The notes: generated by a model not told the origin, from the sequence alone. A stretch of 7,351 nucleotides of DNA from Bifidobacteriaceae bacterium (GCA_031272565.1 JAISTN010000148.1:1-7351); one strand, 5' to 3'. Shown: positions 1-6,405, numbered from the stretch's first letter. Numbers and translations: made by a program.

Positions 1-1281
1 GGCCTCAGGAATGGCGGCAAAGCCGCGGCGGCGCCACACCAACGGGTCCAGCACCTTGGCCTGGCGGGGCGCCACAATGAAGCCTGGGGTTTCGCCCTGG
101 CCCGACATGGCGCCGGTGATCAACGGCCAGGCTGCGGGGCCGGCCAACTGGGGCAGCACCGCCCACAAGATGGCCTGGACTTCCTGTTCGGTCACCACCG
201 GCGCCAGCACCTGTTGGCGGACCTGGTTGGGGTTGTCCGCCCCGTAGCCGGCCACGTTCATGGTGACGCGCCACCAGTTCTTGGACCGCCACAGCATGGT
301 CTGGCTGATCTGGATGGCCTGGATGCGGTCCGGCGGCACGTTCTGGATCACCGTGGTGAACAGACCGTGAGACAGTTTGAGACCCTTGCCGGTGGGGGTG
401 ACGGTGAACGCCCATTCGCCGGCCACGCGCTGCCAGAAGAACTGGAAGACGCCCAGCAGGCCCGGAATCATCATGAAGGCGATTTCGGGTTGCTTCAGCG
501 CGATGCCAATTGCCACCAGGGCGATCAGCCCTAACACCACCCACCAGGTGGTGAAGGTCAGCGCCATGGATACCAGGATGCGGTCTGGGCCCACCACCAC
601 CAACGGCGGGCCATCGGCGACGGCGTCCTCTTCATGCAGCAGTTCGCCCAGGCCCGGGACGGCCTTGGCGGGCGCGGCGCCAAGCGGGGCGGGCAAGGTG
701 GTGGCCGCGGCGGCTTGCGTTGCCTGGCGTTTGGCCCGGCTGGCACCCTCTAGCAGTTCGGCGCGCAGTTCAGCCGCCTCGCTGGCCTTGATGAAGGCCA
801 GGTTGACGCCGGAACCGGAGCCGCCGGCGGATTGCAGTTTCAGTTGGGCCAGCCCCACCAGGCGGGCCACCAAGGGGCGTACGGTGTCGACAGCTTCCAG
901 GCGGTCCAGCCGCAGCGAGCGGCGCTGGCGGAAAATGACGCCGGTGTTGAGGTGGAAGGCCTCCGCGTCCAGGCGGTAGCGGGCAAAGCGCCAGTAGAAG
1001 TAGGTGTAGGCCACCAGGAGCACCAGCAGCGCGCCGGCGCCCAGCAAGATCCAGCCGATGTAGTCAAACATGTGGTTCAGCGGGTTGTCGTCGTTGCCGC
1101 TGCCGCCATCCGGGATCAAAGCGTCGACGGCTTGGCTGGCGACCACCACAAGGAAGGCCACAAAGGCGATCCAGCCCTTGACCAGGGGAGTGGCGGGGTG
1201 CAGGCGGCGCCAGCCTTCGTCCGCGGGGGTGGCGAAGCTGTCTTGGGGCGCCGCGACAGGGGGGGCCGGTGGGAGGCTCAT
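1..1281 (-). CDS. Membrane protein with bacterial PH (bPH2/DUF304) domains, YdbT-like; C-terminus beyond the left edge
   Basis: The frame is open from ATG at 1281 to base 1, giving 427 residues with no stop, so the 3' end is missing. Seen in the translation: a Pro/Ala-rich N-terminus; hydrophobic segments at about 34-50 and 72-94; a first bPH2-like domain at about 100-180 (FARYRLDAEAFHLNTGVIFR, then RSLRLDRLEAVDT and ARLVGLAQLKLQSAG); an Ala/Pro linker at 185-225; two more hydrophobic segments at 240-285; and a second bPH2 domain at about 288-375 (AFTVTPTGKGLKLSHGLF, NVPPDRIQAIQI). LVWRRRGFA near residue 415 looks like the start of a third domain. Members of this family are usually near 500 residues with three PH units, so roughly 60-100 residues are probably missing. 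The start overlaps the upstream gene's stop as ATGA, implying translational coupling. In Bacillus subtilis the ydbS-ydbT pair belongs to the SigW cell-envelope stress regulon; the molecular role is unknown, and that function is not shown here. One rare TTA codon lies at 532-534. Confidence 0.9.
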   Translation of the reverse strand, partial: MSLPPAPPVAAPQDSFATPADEGWRRLHPATPLVKGWIAFVAFLVVVASQAVDALIPDGGSGNDDNPLNHMFDYIGWILLGAGALLVLLVAYTYFYWRFARYRLDAEAFHLNTGVIFRQRRSLRLDRLEAVDTVRPLVARLVGLAQLKLQSAGGSGSGVNLAFIKASEAAELRAELLEGASRAKRQATQAAAATTLPAPLGAAPAKAVPGLGELLHEEDAVADGPPLVVVGPDRILVSMALTFTTWWVVLGLIALVAIGIALKQPEIAFMMIPGLLGVFQFFWQRVAGEWAFTVTPTGKGLKLSHGLFTTVIQNVPPDRIQAIQISQTMLWRSKNWWRVTMNVAGYGADNPNQVRQQVLAPVVTEQEVQAILWAVLPQLAGPAAWPLITGAMSGQGETPGFIVAPRQAKVLDPLVWRRRGFAAIPEA

Positions 1282-1784
1282 AGGCCGGCCTGTTGGACTT
1301 GGCCCAGCGAGGCCAGTTGGTCACGCAGGTGGGCGGCCTCTTCCGGCGGCAGGCCAGGTACTGTCACCGTCAAGCCGGCGGCGGCGGTCCGCATGGTGAC
1401 CTTGGCTAGCTTGAGTGCTCGGTCCAGGGGGCCCATGGTGACGTCGACAAACTGCAAACGTCCATAGGGCACCAGGCTGAGCCGCAGGAACATGATGCCG
1501 CCGCGGATCAGCAGGTCATCGGCTTGTTCGGCGTAGCCGGTGGCTTTGACGCCGCGCACAATCAGCCAGGCCAGCCACAGGGCGATGACCAGTAGCAGGG
1601 CGGTGGGCAGGTAGATCCAGCCGATGCCGGTGGCCAGGGCCGCCACCACGCCGGCCACGATGAACGGCCCGAAGCAGATGGCCAGCACAATCAGCCTGGC
1701 GGTGGCCAGTTTGGGGCTAACGGGGTTCCAGGTGATACCGGGGGGATTGAATAAGGGTCCGCCGCGGTTGATGGGGATCGGCAT
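1278..1784 (-). CDS. Small membrane protein with one bacterial PH (bPH2/DUF304) domain, YdbS-like
   Basis: The protein has 168 residues and is complete. Two transmembrane helices are seen at about 29-50 and 55-77, followed by a single bPH2 domain at about 80-160. That domain carries the family pattern LSLVPYGRLQFVDVTMGPLD, then a short helix and AKVTMRTAAAGLTVTVPGL. This two-helix plus PH layout and length are typical of YdbS-type proteins, which normally sit directly upstream of a YdbT-type partner, as here (4-base ATGA overlap). The ATG at 1784 is the only sensible start, because the same frame has TAG, TGA and TAG stops just upstream. No Shine-Dalgarno sequence precedes it, but TAGGCT at 1796-1791 sits at leaderless spacing. 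It probably forms a membrane complex with its partner; the biochemical role is unknown. Confidence 0.92.
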   Translation of the reverse strand: MPIPINRGGPLFNPPGITWNPVSPKLATARLIVLAICFGPFIVAGVVAALATGIGWIYLPTALLLVIALWLAWLIVRGVKATGYAEQADDLLIRGGIMFLRLSLVPYGRLQFVDVTMGPLDRALKLAKVTMRTAAAGLTVTVPGLPPEEAAHLRDQLASLGQVQQAGL

Positions 1785-1893
1785 GCCGCCAGCCTAGTGG
1801 CATCAAGGTGGCGGTGACTACGCCCAGATGTCCGGTTGGTGGCCGCGCAGGGACTTCAGGTCTGGGTTCCCGGCTGGCCTGGCCTCGGCGCAT
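1717..1893 (-). CDS. Candidate small ORF (58 aa) with a strong ribosome binding site, overlapping the start of the PH gene
   Basis: On the minus strand AAGGAG (1905-1900) precedes ATG at 1893 by six bases, one of the two best Shine-Dalgarno/start arrangements in the window. The frame encodes 58 residues, rich in Arg and Pro with no hydrophobic segment, starting MRRGQASREPRPEVPARPP. It ends at 1717, inside the following PH gene, overlapping its first 68 bases in another frame. It resembles no family I recognise. It could be a leader ORF whose translation affects initiation at 1784, a real small basic protein, or chance. The long out-of-frame overlap and biased composition argue for caution. 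Confidence 0.25.
   Translation of the reverse strand: MRRGQASREPRPEVPARPPTGHLGVVTATLMPLGWRHADPHQPRRTLIQSPRYHLEPR
1791..1796 (-). promoter_or_regulatory. Candidate -10 element (TAGGCT) for a leaderless PH-gene operon transcript
   Basis: On the minus strand TAGGCT ends at 1791, seven bases before the A of the ATG at 1784. It matches the TANNNT form common in Actinomycetota, and at this spacing transcription would begin at or next to the start codon. No -35 element is convincing. The same hexamer stands almost identically placed before the lipoprotein gene at 6419. This is inference from motif and spacing only. Confidence 0.4.
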
Positions 1894-2011
1894 GACGGAC
1901 TCCTTAGGACGATCAGTGGTTCTCATGGCATGCCACCCAGTGTTCAACCGACCATTGACAAACTAAGAGCCAGGCACGGCGGACAACGCGGCAGACATGA
2001 CACAAGGGCCA

Positions 2012-2044
2012 CCGGGTGTGAACCCGGAGGGGTGACCCCGGTCA
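2012..2044. repeat. Cluster of short overlapping dyads
   Basis: CCGGGT/ACCCGG (2012-2017 and 2022-2027, loop GTGA) is followed directly by GGGG/CCCC around TGA (2029-2039), and then by TGACC/GGTCA (2033-2037 and 2040-2044), which shares bases with the previous dyad. The dyads are mutually exclusive in part. They lie just before the left arm of the large inverted repeat. Function is unknown; an operator or a transcript-end structure is possible. Confidence 0.45.
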
Positions 2045-2065
2045 ACGGGGCGGCGGGGCGGGGGG

Positions 2066-2269
2066 CAACGGCGAGTTTTTGGGGACTTGTGTACGGGTAC
2101 CGGTCGGGTGGCGGCCCAGGGGCGAGGAGTGGCTTTCGCCATCAGTAGCGTTTGTGCAGGTCAGGGGCTTGCCGCCGATGTCGGCCGCGCCGCCAGGTGC
2201 CGGCCGGCTGCCAGTTTGCGGGCGACATCGGGCACTGCCCGTACACAAGTCCCCAAAATCTCGCAGTTG
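2066..2269. repeat. Pair of 32-bp inverted repeats flanking 140 bp (MITE-, REP- or inverton-like)
   Basis: The left arm is 2066-2097 and the right arm 2238-2269. Read as reverse complement, they match at 30 of 32 positions, with mismatches at 2070 and 2076, and are identical over 21 bp (2077-2097 with 2258-2238). The core is GGGGACTTGTGTACGGG. The arms differ from the GC-rich surroundings by T/A-containing tracts. I see no target-site duplication and no transposase or recombinase gene in the window. Possible identities are a small non-autonomous transposable element, two facing copies of an interspersed repeat, or an invertible segment. The pairing itself is certain; the class is not. Confidence 0.85.
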
Positions 2270-2283
2270 GCCGGTCGGGTGGC
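2100..2283 (+). repeat. 13-bp direct repeat next to both inverted-repeat arms
   Basis: CCGGTCGGGTGGC occurs at 2100-2112 and again at 2271-2283, each beginning one or two bases after an arm of the inverted repeat. It lies inside the loop on the left and outside the element on the right. GC-rich sequence makes chance similarity easier, but the matching placement relative to the arms is notable. Confidence 0.6.
2175..2231. repeat. Nested hairpin inside the inverted-repeat spacer
   Basis: CCGATGTCG (2175-2183) is the exact reverse complement of CGACATCGG (2223-2231). The midpoint coincides with a 10-bp palindrome GCCGGCCGGC (2199-2208). The structure is off-centre relative to the outer 32-bp arms, so the spacer can fold on its own as well as within the large stem. 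Confidence 0.6.
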
Positions 2284-2334
2284 CGCCGCCGGGTGATTCA
2301 GGGCCAGAAAGGTGGCCGCCGTGTGGGGTGCACT

Positions 2335-2354
2335 CCCCCGGGCCGACCCGGGGG
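2335..2354. repeat. Perfect 8-bp GC hairpin with CCGA tetraloop
   Basis: CCCCCGGG (2335-2342) pairs with CCCGGGGG (2347-2354) around CCGA. No T-run follows on either strand. It could be a transcript-stopping structure or a leader RNA element if the hydrolase transcript begins upstream of it. Confidence 0.5.
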
Positions 2355-2401
2355 CGAATGGAGAGCGGGTGTCCCTGGCCGGTGGGCCGGGCGGGGCGAG
2401 G

Positions 2402-2440
2402 CAAGCGTGACGGGATGGAATCGGAGTTGATTCCCGCTTG
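2402..2440. repeat. Compound stem-loop upstream of the hydrolase gene
   Basis: An inner stem GGAATC/GATTCC (2417-2422 and 2429-2434, loop GGAGTT) is topped onto an outer stem CAAGCG/CGCTTG (2402-2407 and 2435-2440). The 3' sides are contiguous, leaving a nine-base bulge (2408-2416) on the 5' side only. I match it to no known riboswitch. It lies about 180 bases before the start codon. Confidence 0.45.
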
Positions 2441-2519
2441 TTTCCGCCCTTGGGGCTGCGTAAAAGGTGGGTAAGAAAGCGGTTTCCTAACGGGGACCAG
2501 GGGCCAGGGGGGCAATACA

Positions 2520-2543
2520 CCGGTCTAGCTTTTGGAAGACCGG
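2520..2543 (+). promoter_or_regulatory. Dyad with an embedded candidate -10 element before the hydrolase gene
   Basis: CCGGTCT (2520-2526) and AGACCGG (2537-2543) form a perfect 7-bp dyad with a 10-base centre. TAGCTT at 2526-2531 fits the TANNNT -10 form and would start transcription near 2538, giving a leader of about 80 bases. No convincing -35 is present. A dyad over a -10 element is the usual layout of a repressor site, but the element could also be a leader hairpin. This is inference. Confidence 0.3.
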
Positions 2544-2604
2544 GGCACCGGACCCGAGCGCGGCACCCTCTGACCAAGACAGGCCGGCCCCTAGCCCACC
2601 AATT

Positions 2605-2612
2605 GAAGGAGA
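2605..2612 (+). promoter_or_regulatory. Ribosome binding site of the hydrolase gene
   Basis: GAAGGAGA contains a strong AGGAG core (2607-2611), eight bases before ATG at 2620. An in-frame TTG directly precedes that ATG (2617-2619) at five bases spacing. The spacing and codon favour ATG at 2620 as the start. Confidence 0.85.
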
Positions 2613-2619
2613 CATCTTG

Positions 2620-5600
2620 ATGCTGCGTTCACCCCAACCCTCTCGCCGGGGCCATCGCCTGGCCAGGCGAACCCTCACCCTGGTAGCGGTCGCCGCCCTG
2701 GCGGCGGTGGCCGTGCCCACCGCCGCTTCCAGCGCACCCGACCCCAACGGCGCCGTTGTCACCAGCGGCGATGACTGGCTGGTCACCCGCGCCGCCGGTG
2801 GCTACTACGTCACTTTGCTGCTGGATGAGCCCCTGCCCATCCGCTCCGCCATCCCCGTGCTCTACGCCGACGGCGAACTGATCGGAGCCGCCACCGAAGG
2901 CACCGACGGGCTGTCCCTGTCCCTGACCACCACGGATGACGCCGTGGCCACCGCCGCCACCATCACCTGGGGTTTCGACGGCGACGCCGAAGACTCCGAA
3001 GGCAACCTGGTGGGCCCAACCACACCCACCTTGGACGCCCTGGTAACCGACCCCGCGGCCGTTGAAGAAGCCAGTGAGGCCGACCTGACCGCCGCCGCCC
3101 TGGACGCGGCGCCCGCCGTGCCGGAAGCCGTGCCCAGTTCCGGCTACTCCGTGGCCACACTGGACTACGACTTTGGCACCCAAGCTGTCGACCTGCGGGA
3201 CATTGGCGGCGTCAAAGGCGAATTCCGCGGCCGGGTCTACTTGCCGGTGGGCAAGACCGGCACCAGCCCGCTGATCATCTTCCTGCACGGCCGGCACACT
3301 TCTTGTTCCGGGACACCGTCCAACCCGCTGCGCTACCCCTGCACGGCGACCCAAGTCGAAATCCCGTCCTACCTGGGCTATGAAGGCCCGGCCACGGCGC
3401 TGGCCAAACTGGGCTACACCGTGGTTTCGATCTCCGCCAACGCGATCAACTCGAACGACAACCAGTTGGCGCCCGATTATGGCGCGACCGCCCGCGGCCA
3501 ACTGGTGATTGACCACCTGGACTACCTGGCGGAGGCCAACGCCGGCTCGGTGGAGCAGTTGGGCACGGCCCTGACCGGCAAACTGGACTTCAGCAACGTG
3601 GGCCTGATGGGCCACTCGCGAGGCGGCGACGGCGTGGTCCGGGCAGCCCTGATCAACCAGTCGCTGGACGAGCCCTACAACATCACCTCTGTGCTGCCGC
3701 TGGCGCCGGTCGACTTTGGGCGCCTGACACTGCCCGAGGTGCCGCTGATGACGATCCTGCCGTACTGCGACGGCGACGTCACCAACCTGCAAGGCCAACA
3801 CTTCATCGACGATTCGCGCCACGCCTTTGGCGACGACGTGTTGCGCTCGGCCGTGCTGACGCTGGGCACCAACCACAACTTCTACAACACCGTCTGGACG
3901 CCGGGTAAGTACGCCTATTCGACCAGTGACGACTGGGGTTCCGCCACCTCCTCCAACGGGCGCAACCCCGTTTGCGGCACCGCCGAATCGGTGGCCGAAA
4001 CCACCACGCGGCTTTCGGCTGACGACCAGTACTACCTGGGCACCACGCTGATCACCGCCTGGTTCCGGCTGACCATGGGCGGCGAAGACGCCTACCTGCC
4101 GATGTTTGACGGCTCCGGCGCCATCCCGGCTTCGGTCCAGGCCTTCGGCGGGCAGTACATCACCACCGCCAGCCAGCCCGCCTCCGACACCACCGACATC
4201 CAGACGTTTGAGGAAGCCACCACCTCGGTGCGGGCCTCCGCCAGTTCCGTGGCCACCTTCTGCGCCTCGATGGCGAACGCCCCGGCGCCCTACCAGAAGC
4301 CGGTTTGCGCCTCCACGCTGACCTCCGCCCAGGCGCCGCACTGGGCGCAGATGCGGTTCGCGCCCTCGGCTCCGGCCACGCCCATGCTGAAGTACACCTG
4401 GACGGCGGCGACCGCTTCCTTGAAAGTCGACGTGCCGGCCTCGGCCGCCGATGTTTCCGGGCGGGAAGCCCTGAGCTTCCGGATGGCGCCCAATGAGGGT
4501 TCCACCACCACCCAGGACATCAAAGTGACCCTGATCGACAAGACCGGCGCCAAGGCGACGGTGACGGTGTCCACCTACTCCAGCGCGGTCAACCCGCTGC
4601 CGTTCGTGGTGGTGCCGGAAGGCGAAACCGCACCCGGTGGCACCACCAACCTGAACAAGGTGATTCTGCGCCAAGTGCGAATTCCGGCCACGGCCTTCAC
4701 CGGCGTTGACCTGACCAAACTGGCGCGGATCGACTTCACGCCGGTGGCGGCCAGCGGCGGGGTCTACCTGTCCGACCTGGCGTTTGTCGATTCCGGCGTG
4801 GGCGCCGCCTCGCTGCCCACCACGTTGCCGTCCTTGACCATGGGTTCGACCTATGTCAACGAAGGCAACGCCCCGGGCACGGCGCTGCTGCCGATCAGGC
4901 TGAACCGGGCCACCGACCTGCCGGTGACCGGCTACTTCGAAGCGATCGGTTCAACCACCACCGGGGCGGCCGTGGCCAACCAGTCGGTGCCGTTCACCAT
5001 CAAGCCGGGCAAGACCTGCGTGGCCGTGGCCGTGCCGCTGGACGGCAACCGGCTGAAGGCCTCCACCGCCACCACCGACTACAAGGTGACGGCTTCCGTA
5101 GTGGCCAACGCCACCACGGCAGAAGCCTTCGGTGTGCTGAAGGTGCGGGAAGACGACGCGGTGGTGCTCGATGACGGCACGGTGCTGCCAATGGCCGACC
5201 CGATCGAGGACCCGGGTGACCCGTGCGGCGAACAGCCGGCGGATTATGACAGCCGTGTGATCGCCTACGTTTCGCCCAGCACGGTGACGGTGGGGGCGAC
5301 GGCCAAGATCAGCGCCACCGTGGTGGTGCTGGCTTCCGGCGCGCCGGCGCCCACCGGCATGGTGACCTTCAAGGATGCCGGCAACGTGATTGGTGCCGTC
5401 GCCGTGGCCGCCAACGGCAGCGCCACGCTGGACGTGTCTGACCTGCCGGCCGGGACCCACACCATCGCGGTGGAATACAGCGGCAACGCCGAGGTGGCGG
5501 CTTCCGCCACCAGCGTGACGCTGGTGGTGGGTGCGGCCGGGCCGCTGGCGCTGGGCACCGTCACGGCGTCCACCATGGGCCAGGCGGCGCCGGGTGTGAC

Positions 5601-6315
5601 CGTGACCGTGACGGCGCCGGCAACCCCGGCGGACGCGATCCTGAGTTATGTCTGGTACCGGGGTTCGTCTGTGATCTCCGCGGCCACTGGCGCCACCTAC
5701 CAGCTCACCGCCTCCGATGCCGGCCGTGACCTGGTGGTGAAGGTGACGGCCGCCAAGAACGGCGACAGCGTGACGAAGTACTCGAACCACGTTGAGGTGC
5801 TAGGCCTGACGGCCTTGACGATTGCCGGCACCGCCTCGCCCGGTAACACCCTGACGGCCACGGCCACCTACCTGCCGGCTACCGCCACGGTGGCCTACCA
5901 GTGGTACCGGGGCTCTTCGGCGATTAGCGGCGCTCAGTCCGCCACCTACACCTTGCAGGCCGCCGATGCCGGGGCGGACATTTCCGCCAAGGCGATCGTT
6001 TCGGCCGGCGGGGTGACCAGCGCGGCGAAGTACTCCAACCACCTGCAAGTCCTGGGGGCCTCCGCCGCCTACCTGACCGGCCTGGCCGAGGTGGGCTCCA
6101 CGTTGACGCTGAACGTGACCCTGGAGGCGACCGATGCGACCGTGACCTACAACTGGTACCGGGGCACGGCGATGATCAAGGGCGCCACCGGCACCACCTA
6201 TGAGGTGACGGCGGCCGATGCCGGCCAGGACCTGGTCGCCAAGGTGTCCGTCACCAAGGAGGGCGTGGACAGCCCGGCGGTGAAGTACTCCAACCATGTT
6301 GTGGTGAACCAATGA
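2620..6315 (+). CDS. Secreted multidomain alpha/beta-hydrolase (predicted esterase) with Calx-beta-like and Ig-like repeat domains
   Basis: The protein has 1231 residues. An Arg-rich N-terminus and hydrophobic core (about 19-36) form a signal peptide; ARR at 15-17 gives only a weak Tat resemblance. A small beta-rich domain (41-115) and an acidic Ala-rich linker precede the hydrolase (about 165-505). The hydrolase shows the oxyanion HG (H223-G224), GHSRGG with nucleophile S333 (331-336), an acidic YCDGDV site (D384/D386) and H419 in NHNFYN. GHSRGG is also the elbow of chlorophyllase-type esterases. C229/C241 and C383/C452 could form disulfides. Next come a beta-sandwich resembling sugar-binding jelly-rolls (about 528-725), a Calx-beta-like domain (736-848, YVNEGNAPGTALLPIRL), a Big_3_5-like Ig domain (877-971), and three tandem WYRG Ig-like repeats (974-1231). 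No LPXTG, SLH or C-terminal membrane segment is seen, so release or non-covalent wall attachment is likely. Ester hydrolysis is inferred from the triad; the substrate (polymer, lipid or glycan ester) is unknown. The gene stands alone with its own terminator. Confidence 0.9.
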   Translation: MLRSPQPSRRGHRLARRTLTLVAVAALAAVAVPTAASSAPDPNGAVVTSGDDWLVTRAAGGYYVTLLLDEPLPIRSAIPVLYADGELIGAATEGTDGLSLSLTTTDDAVATAATITWGFDGDAEDSEGNLVGPTTPTLDALVTDPAAVEEASEADLTAAALDAAPAVPEAVPSSGYSVATLDYDFGTQAVDLRDIGGVKGEFRGRVYLPVGKTGTSPLIIFLHGRHTSCSGTPSNPLRYPCTATQVEIPSYLGYEGPATALAKLGYTVVSISANAINSNDNQLAPDYGATARGQLVIDHLDYLAEANAGSVEQLGTALTGKLDFSNVGLMGHSRGGDGVVRAALINQSLDEPYNITSVLPLAPVDFGRLTLPEVPLMTILPYCDGDVTNLQGQHFIDDSRHAFGDDVLRSAVLTLGTNHNFYNTVWTPGKYAYSTSDDWGSATSSNGRNPVCGTAESVAETTTRLSADDQYYLGTTLITAWFRLTMGGEDAYLPMFDGSGAIPASVQAFGGQYITTASQPASDTTDIQTFEEATTSVRASASSVATFCASMANAPAPYQKPVCASTLTSAQAPHWAQMRFAPSAPATPMLKYTWTAATASLKVDVPASAADVSGREALSFRMAPNEGSTTTQDIKVTLIDKTGAKATVTVSTYSSAVNPLPFVVVPEGETAPGGTTNLNKVILRQVRIPATAFTGVDLTKLARIDFTPVAASGGVYLSDLAFVDSGVGAASLPTTLPSLTMGSTYVNEGNAPGTALLPIRLNRATDLPVTGYFEAIGSTTTGAAVANQSVPFTIKPGKTCVAVAVPLDGNRLKASTATTDYKVTASVVANATTAEAFGVLKVREDDAVVLDDGTVLPMADPIEDPGDPCGEQPADYDSRVIAYVSPSTVTVGATAKISATVVVLASGAPAPTGMVTFKDAGNVIGAVAVAANGSATLDVSDLPAGTHTIAVEYSGNAEVAASATSVTLVVGAAGPLALGTVTASTMGQAAPGVTVTVTAPATPADAILSYVWYRGSSVISAATGATYQLTASDAGRDLVVKVTAAKNGDSVTKYSNHVEVLGLTALTIAGTASPGNTLTATATYLPATATVAYQWYRGSSAISGAQSATYTLQAADAGADISAKAIVSAGGVTSAAKYSNHLQVLGASAAYLTGLAEVGSTLTLNVTLEATDATVTYNWYRGTAMIKGATGTTYEVTAADAGQDLVAKVSVTKEGVDSPAVKYSNHVVVNQ
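5539..6312 (+). repeat. Three tandem Ig-like repeat units at the hydrolase C-terminus
   Basis: The units span residues 974-1062, 1063-1146 and 1147-1231, 84-89 residues each. Each carries a WYRG motif (TGG codons at 5653, 5902 and 6154, so spaced 249 and 252 bases), then an Ala/Gly turn, TY, a (S/A)DAG motif and a closing KYSNH strand. The DNA is near-identical around TGGTACCGGGG, but elsewhere the units have diverged. This points to old duplication rather than recent expansion. Such units are common stalk or adhesion modules in Gram-positive secreted proteins. Confidence 0.85.
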
Positions 6316-6327
6316 GCTAGCTAGCTG

Positions 6328-6345
6328 TTGGTCACACCTGACCAA
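6328..6345 (+). repeat. Small perfect hairpin just after the hydrolase stop codon
   Basis: TTGGTCA (6328-6334) pairs with TGACCAA (6339-6345) around CACC. It lies between a 12-bp palindrome AGCTAGCTAGCT (6315-6326, which starts on the last base of the stop codon and supplies a backup in-frame TAG) and the large terminator stem. It may add to termination or mRNA 3'-end stability. Confidence 0.5.
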
Positions 6346-6347
6346 GA

Positions 6348-6382
6348 CGGCGGGGCGGTCCGGTTACCGGGCCGCCCCGCCG
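6348..6382 (+). terminator. Strong GC hairpin terminator of the hydrolase gene
   Basis: A 16-bp stem (6348-6363 with 6367-6382) has a TTA loop and a single G-U wobble. The stem is almost entirely G and C. It begins 33 bases after the stop codon. No T-run follows, which is normal for stem-only terminators in high-GC Actinomycetota. It separates the hydrolase from the lipoprotein gene beginning 37 bases later. Confidence 0.85.
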
Positions 6383-6405
6383 TGGCGTTAGCCCGCACCA
6401 CGCTA

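Larger units (their letters stand above)
1785..2619. other. Long divergent intergenic region rich in inverted repeats
   Basis: About 830 bases separate the divergent PH genes and the hydrolase gene. Apart from the candidate small ORF at 1717-1893, no frame here looks coding on either strand: the open stretches of 60-150 codons are mutually overlapping Pro/Arg/Gly-rich readings of GC-rich DNA. No tRNA, no RNase P, SRP or tmRNA signature, and no riboswitch core that I can recognise is present. It does hold a 10-bp palindrome (TGGCATGCCA, 1926-1935), a cluster of short hairpins at 2012-2044, a 32-bp inverted repeat pair, and three further hairpins nearer the hydrolase gene. The promoters of both flanking units must lie here. 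Confidence 0.8.

Noticed and set aside
11..1467. Plus-strand frames opposite the PH genes
   Set aside because: They are antisense to two recognisable bPH2 proteins and give Arg/Ala/Ser-rich translations with no domain features.
1955..1983. TTGACA on the plus strand as a -35 element
   Set aside because: No acceptable -10 element lies 16-18 bases downstream, and no gene begins in reach on that strand.
2012..2027. On the minus strand CCGGGTTCACACCCGG looks like a tRNA T-arm
   Set aside because: The loop would be six bases rather than seven, the invariant A58 is absent, and no anticodon or acceptor stem can be built around it.
2042..2577. Overlapping frames on both strands in the divergent region, up to 157 codons
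   Set aside because: They overlap one another in several frames, lack ribosome binding sites and read as Pro/Gly/Arg-rich sequence. They also run through the inverted repeat arms.
2629..4674. A 681-codon open frame on the minus strand, opposite the hydrolase
   Set aside because: It is Gly/Arg/Gln/His/Val-rich low-complexity translation lying fully antisense to a gene with signal peptide, catalytic motifs and a good ribosome binding site. Such shadows are expected in high-GC DNA.
4951..6345. Long minus-strand frames (279 and 181 codons) opposite the Ig-like repeats
   Set aside because: Their composition is His/Arg/Gly-rich with repeated HRR and GGG runs, and they mirror the coding bias of the plus-strand gene.
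2570..6348. CTGACCAAGAC present both before (2570-2580) and after (6338-6348) the hydrolase gene
   Set aside because: An 11-base match somewhere in a window this long is expected by chance, and the downstream copy is largely explained by the small hairpin there.
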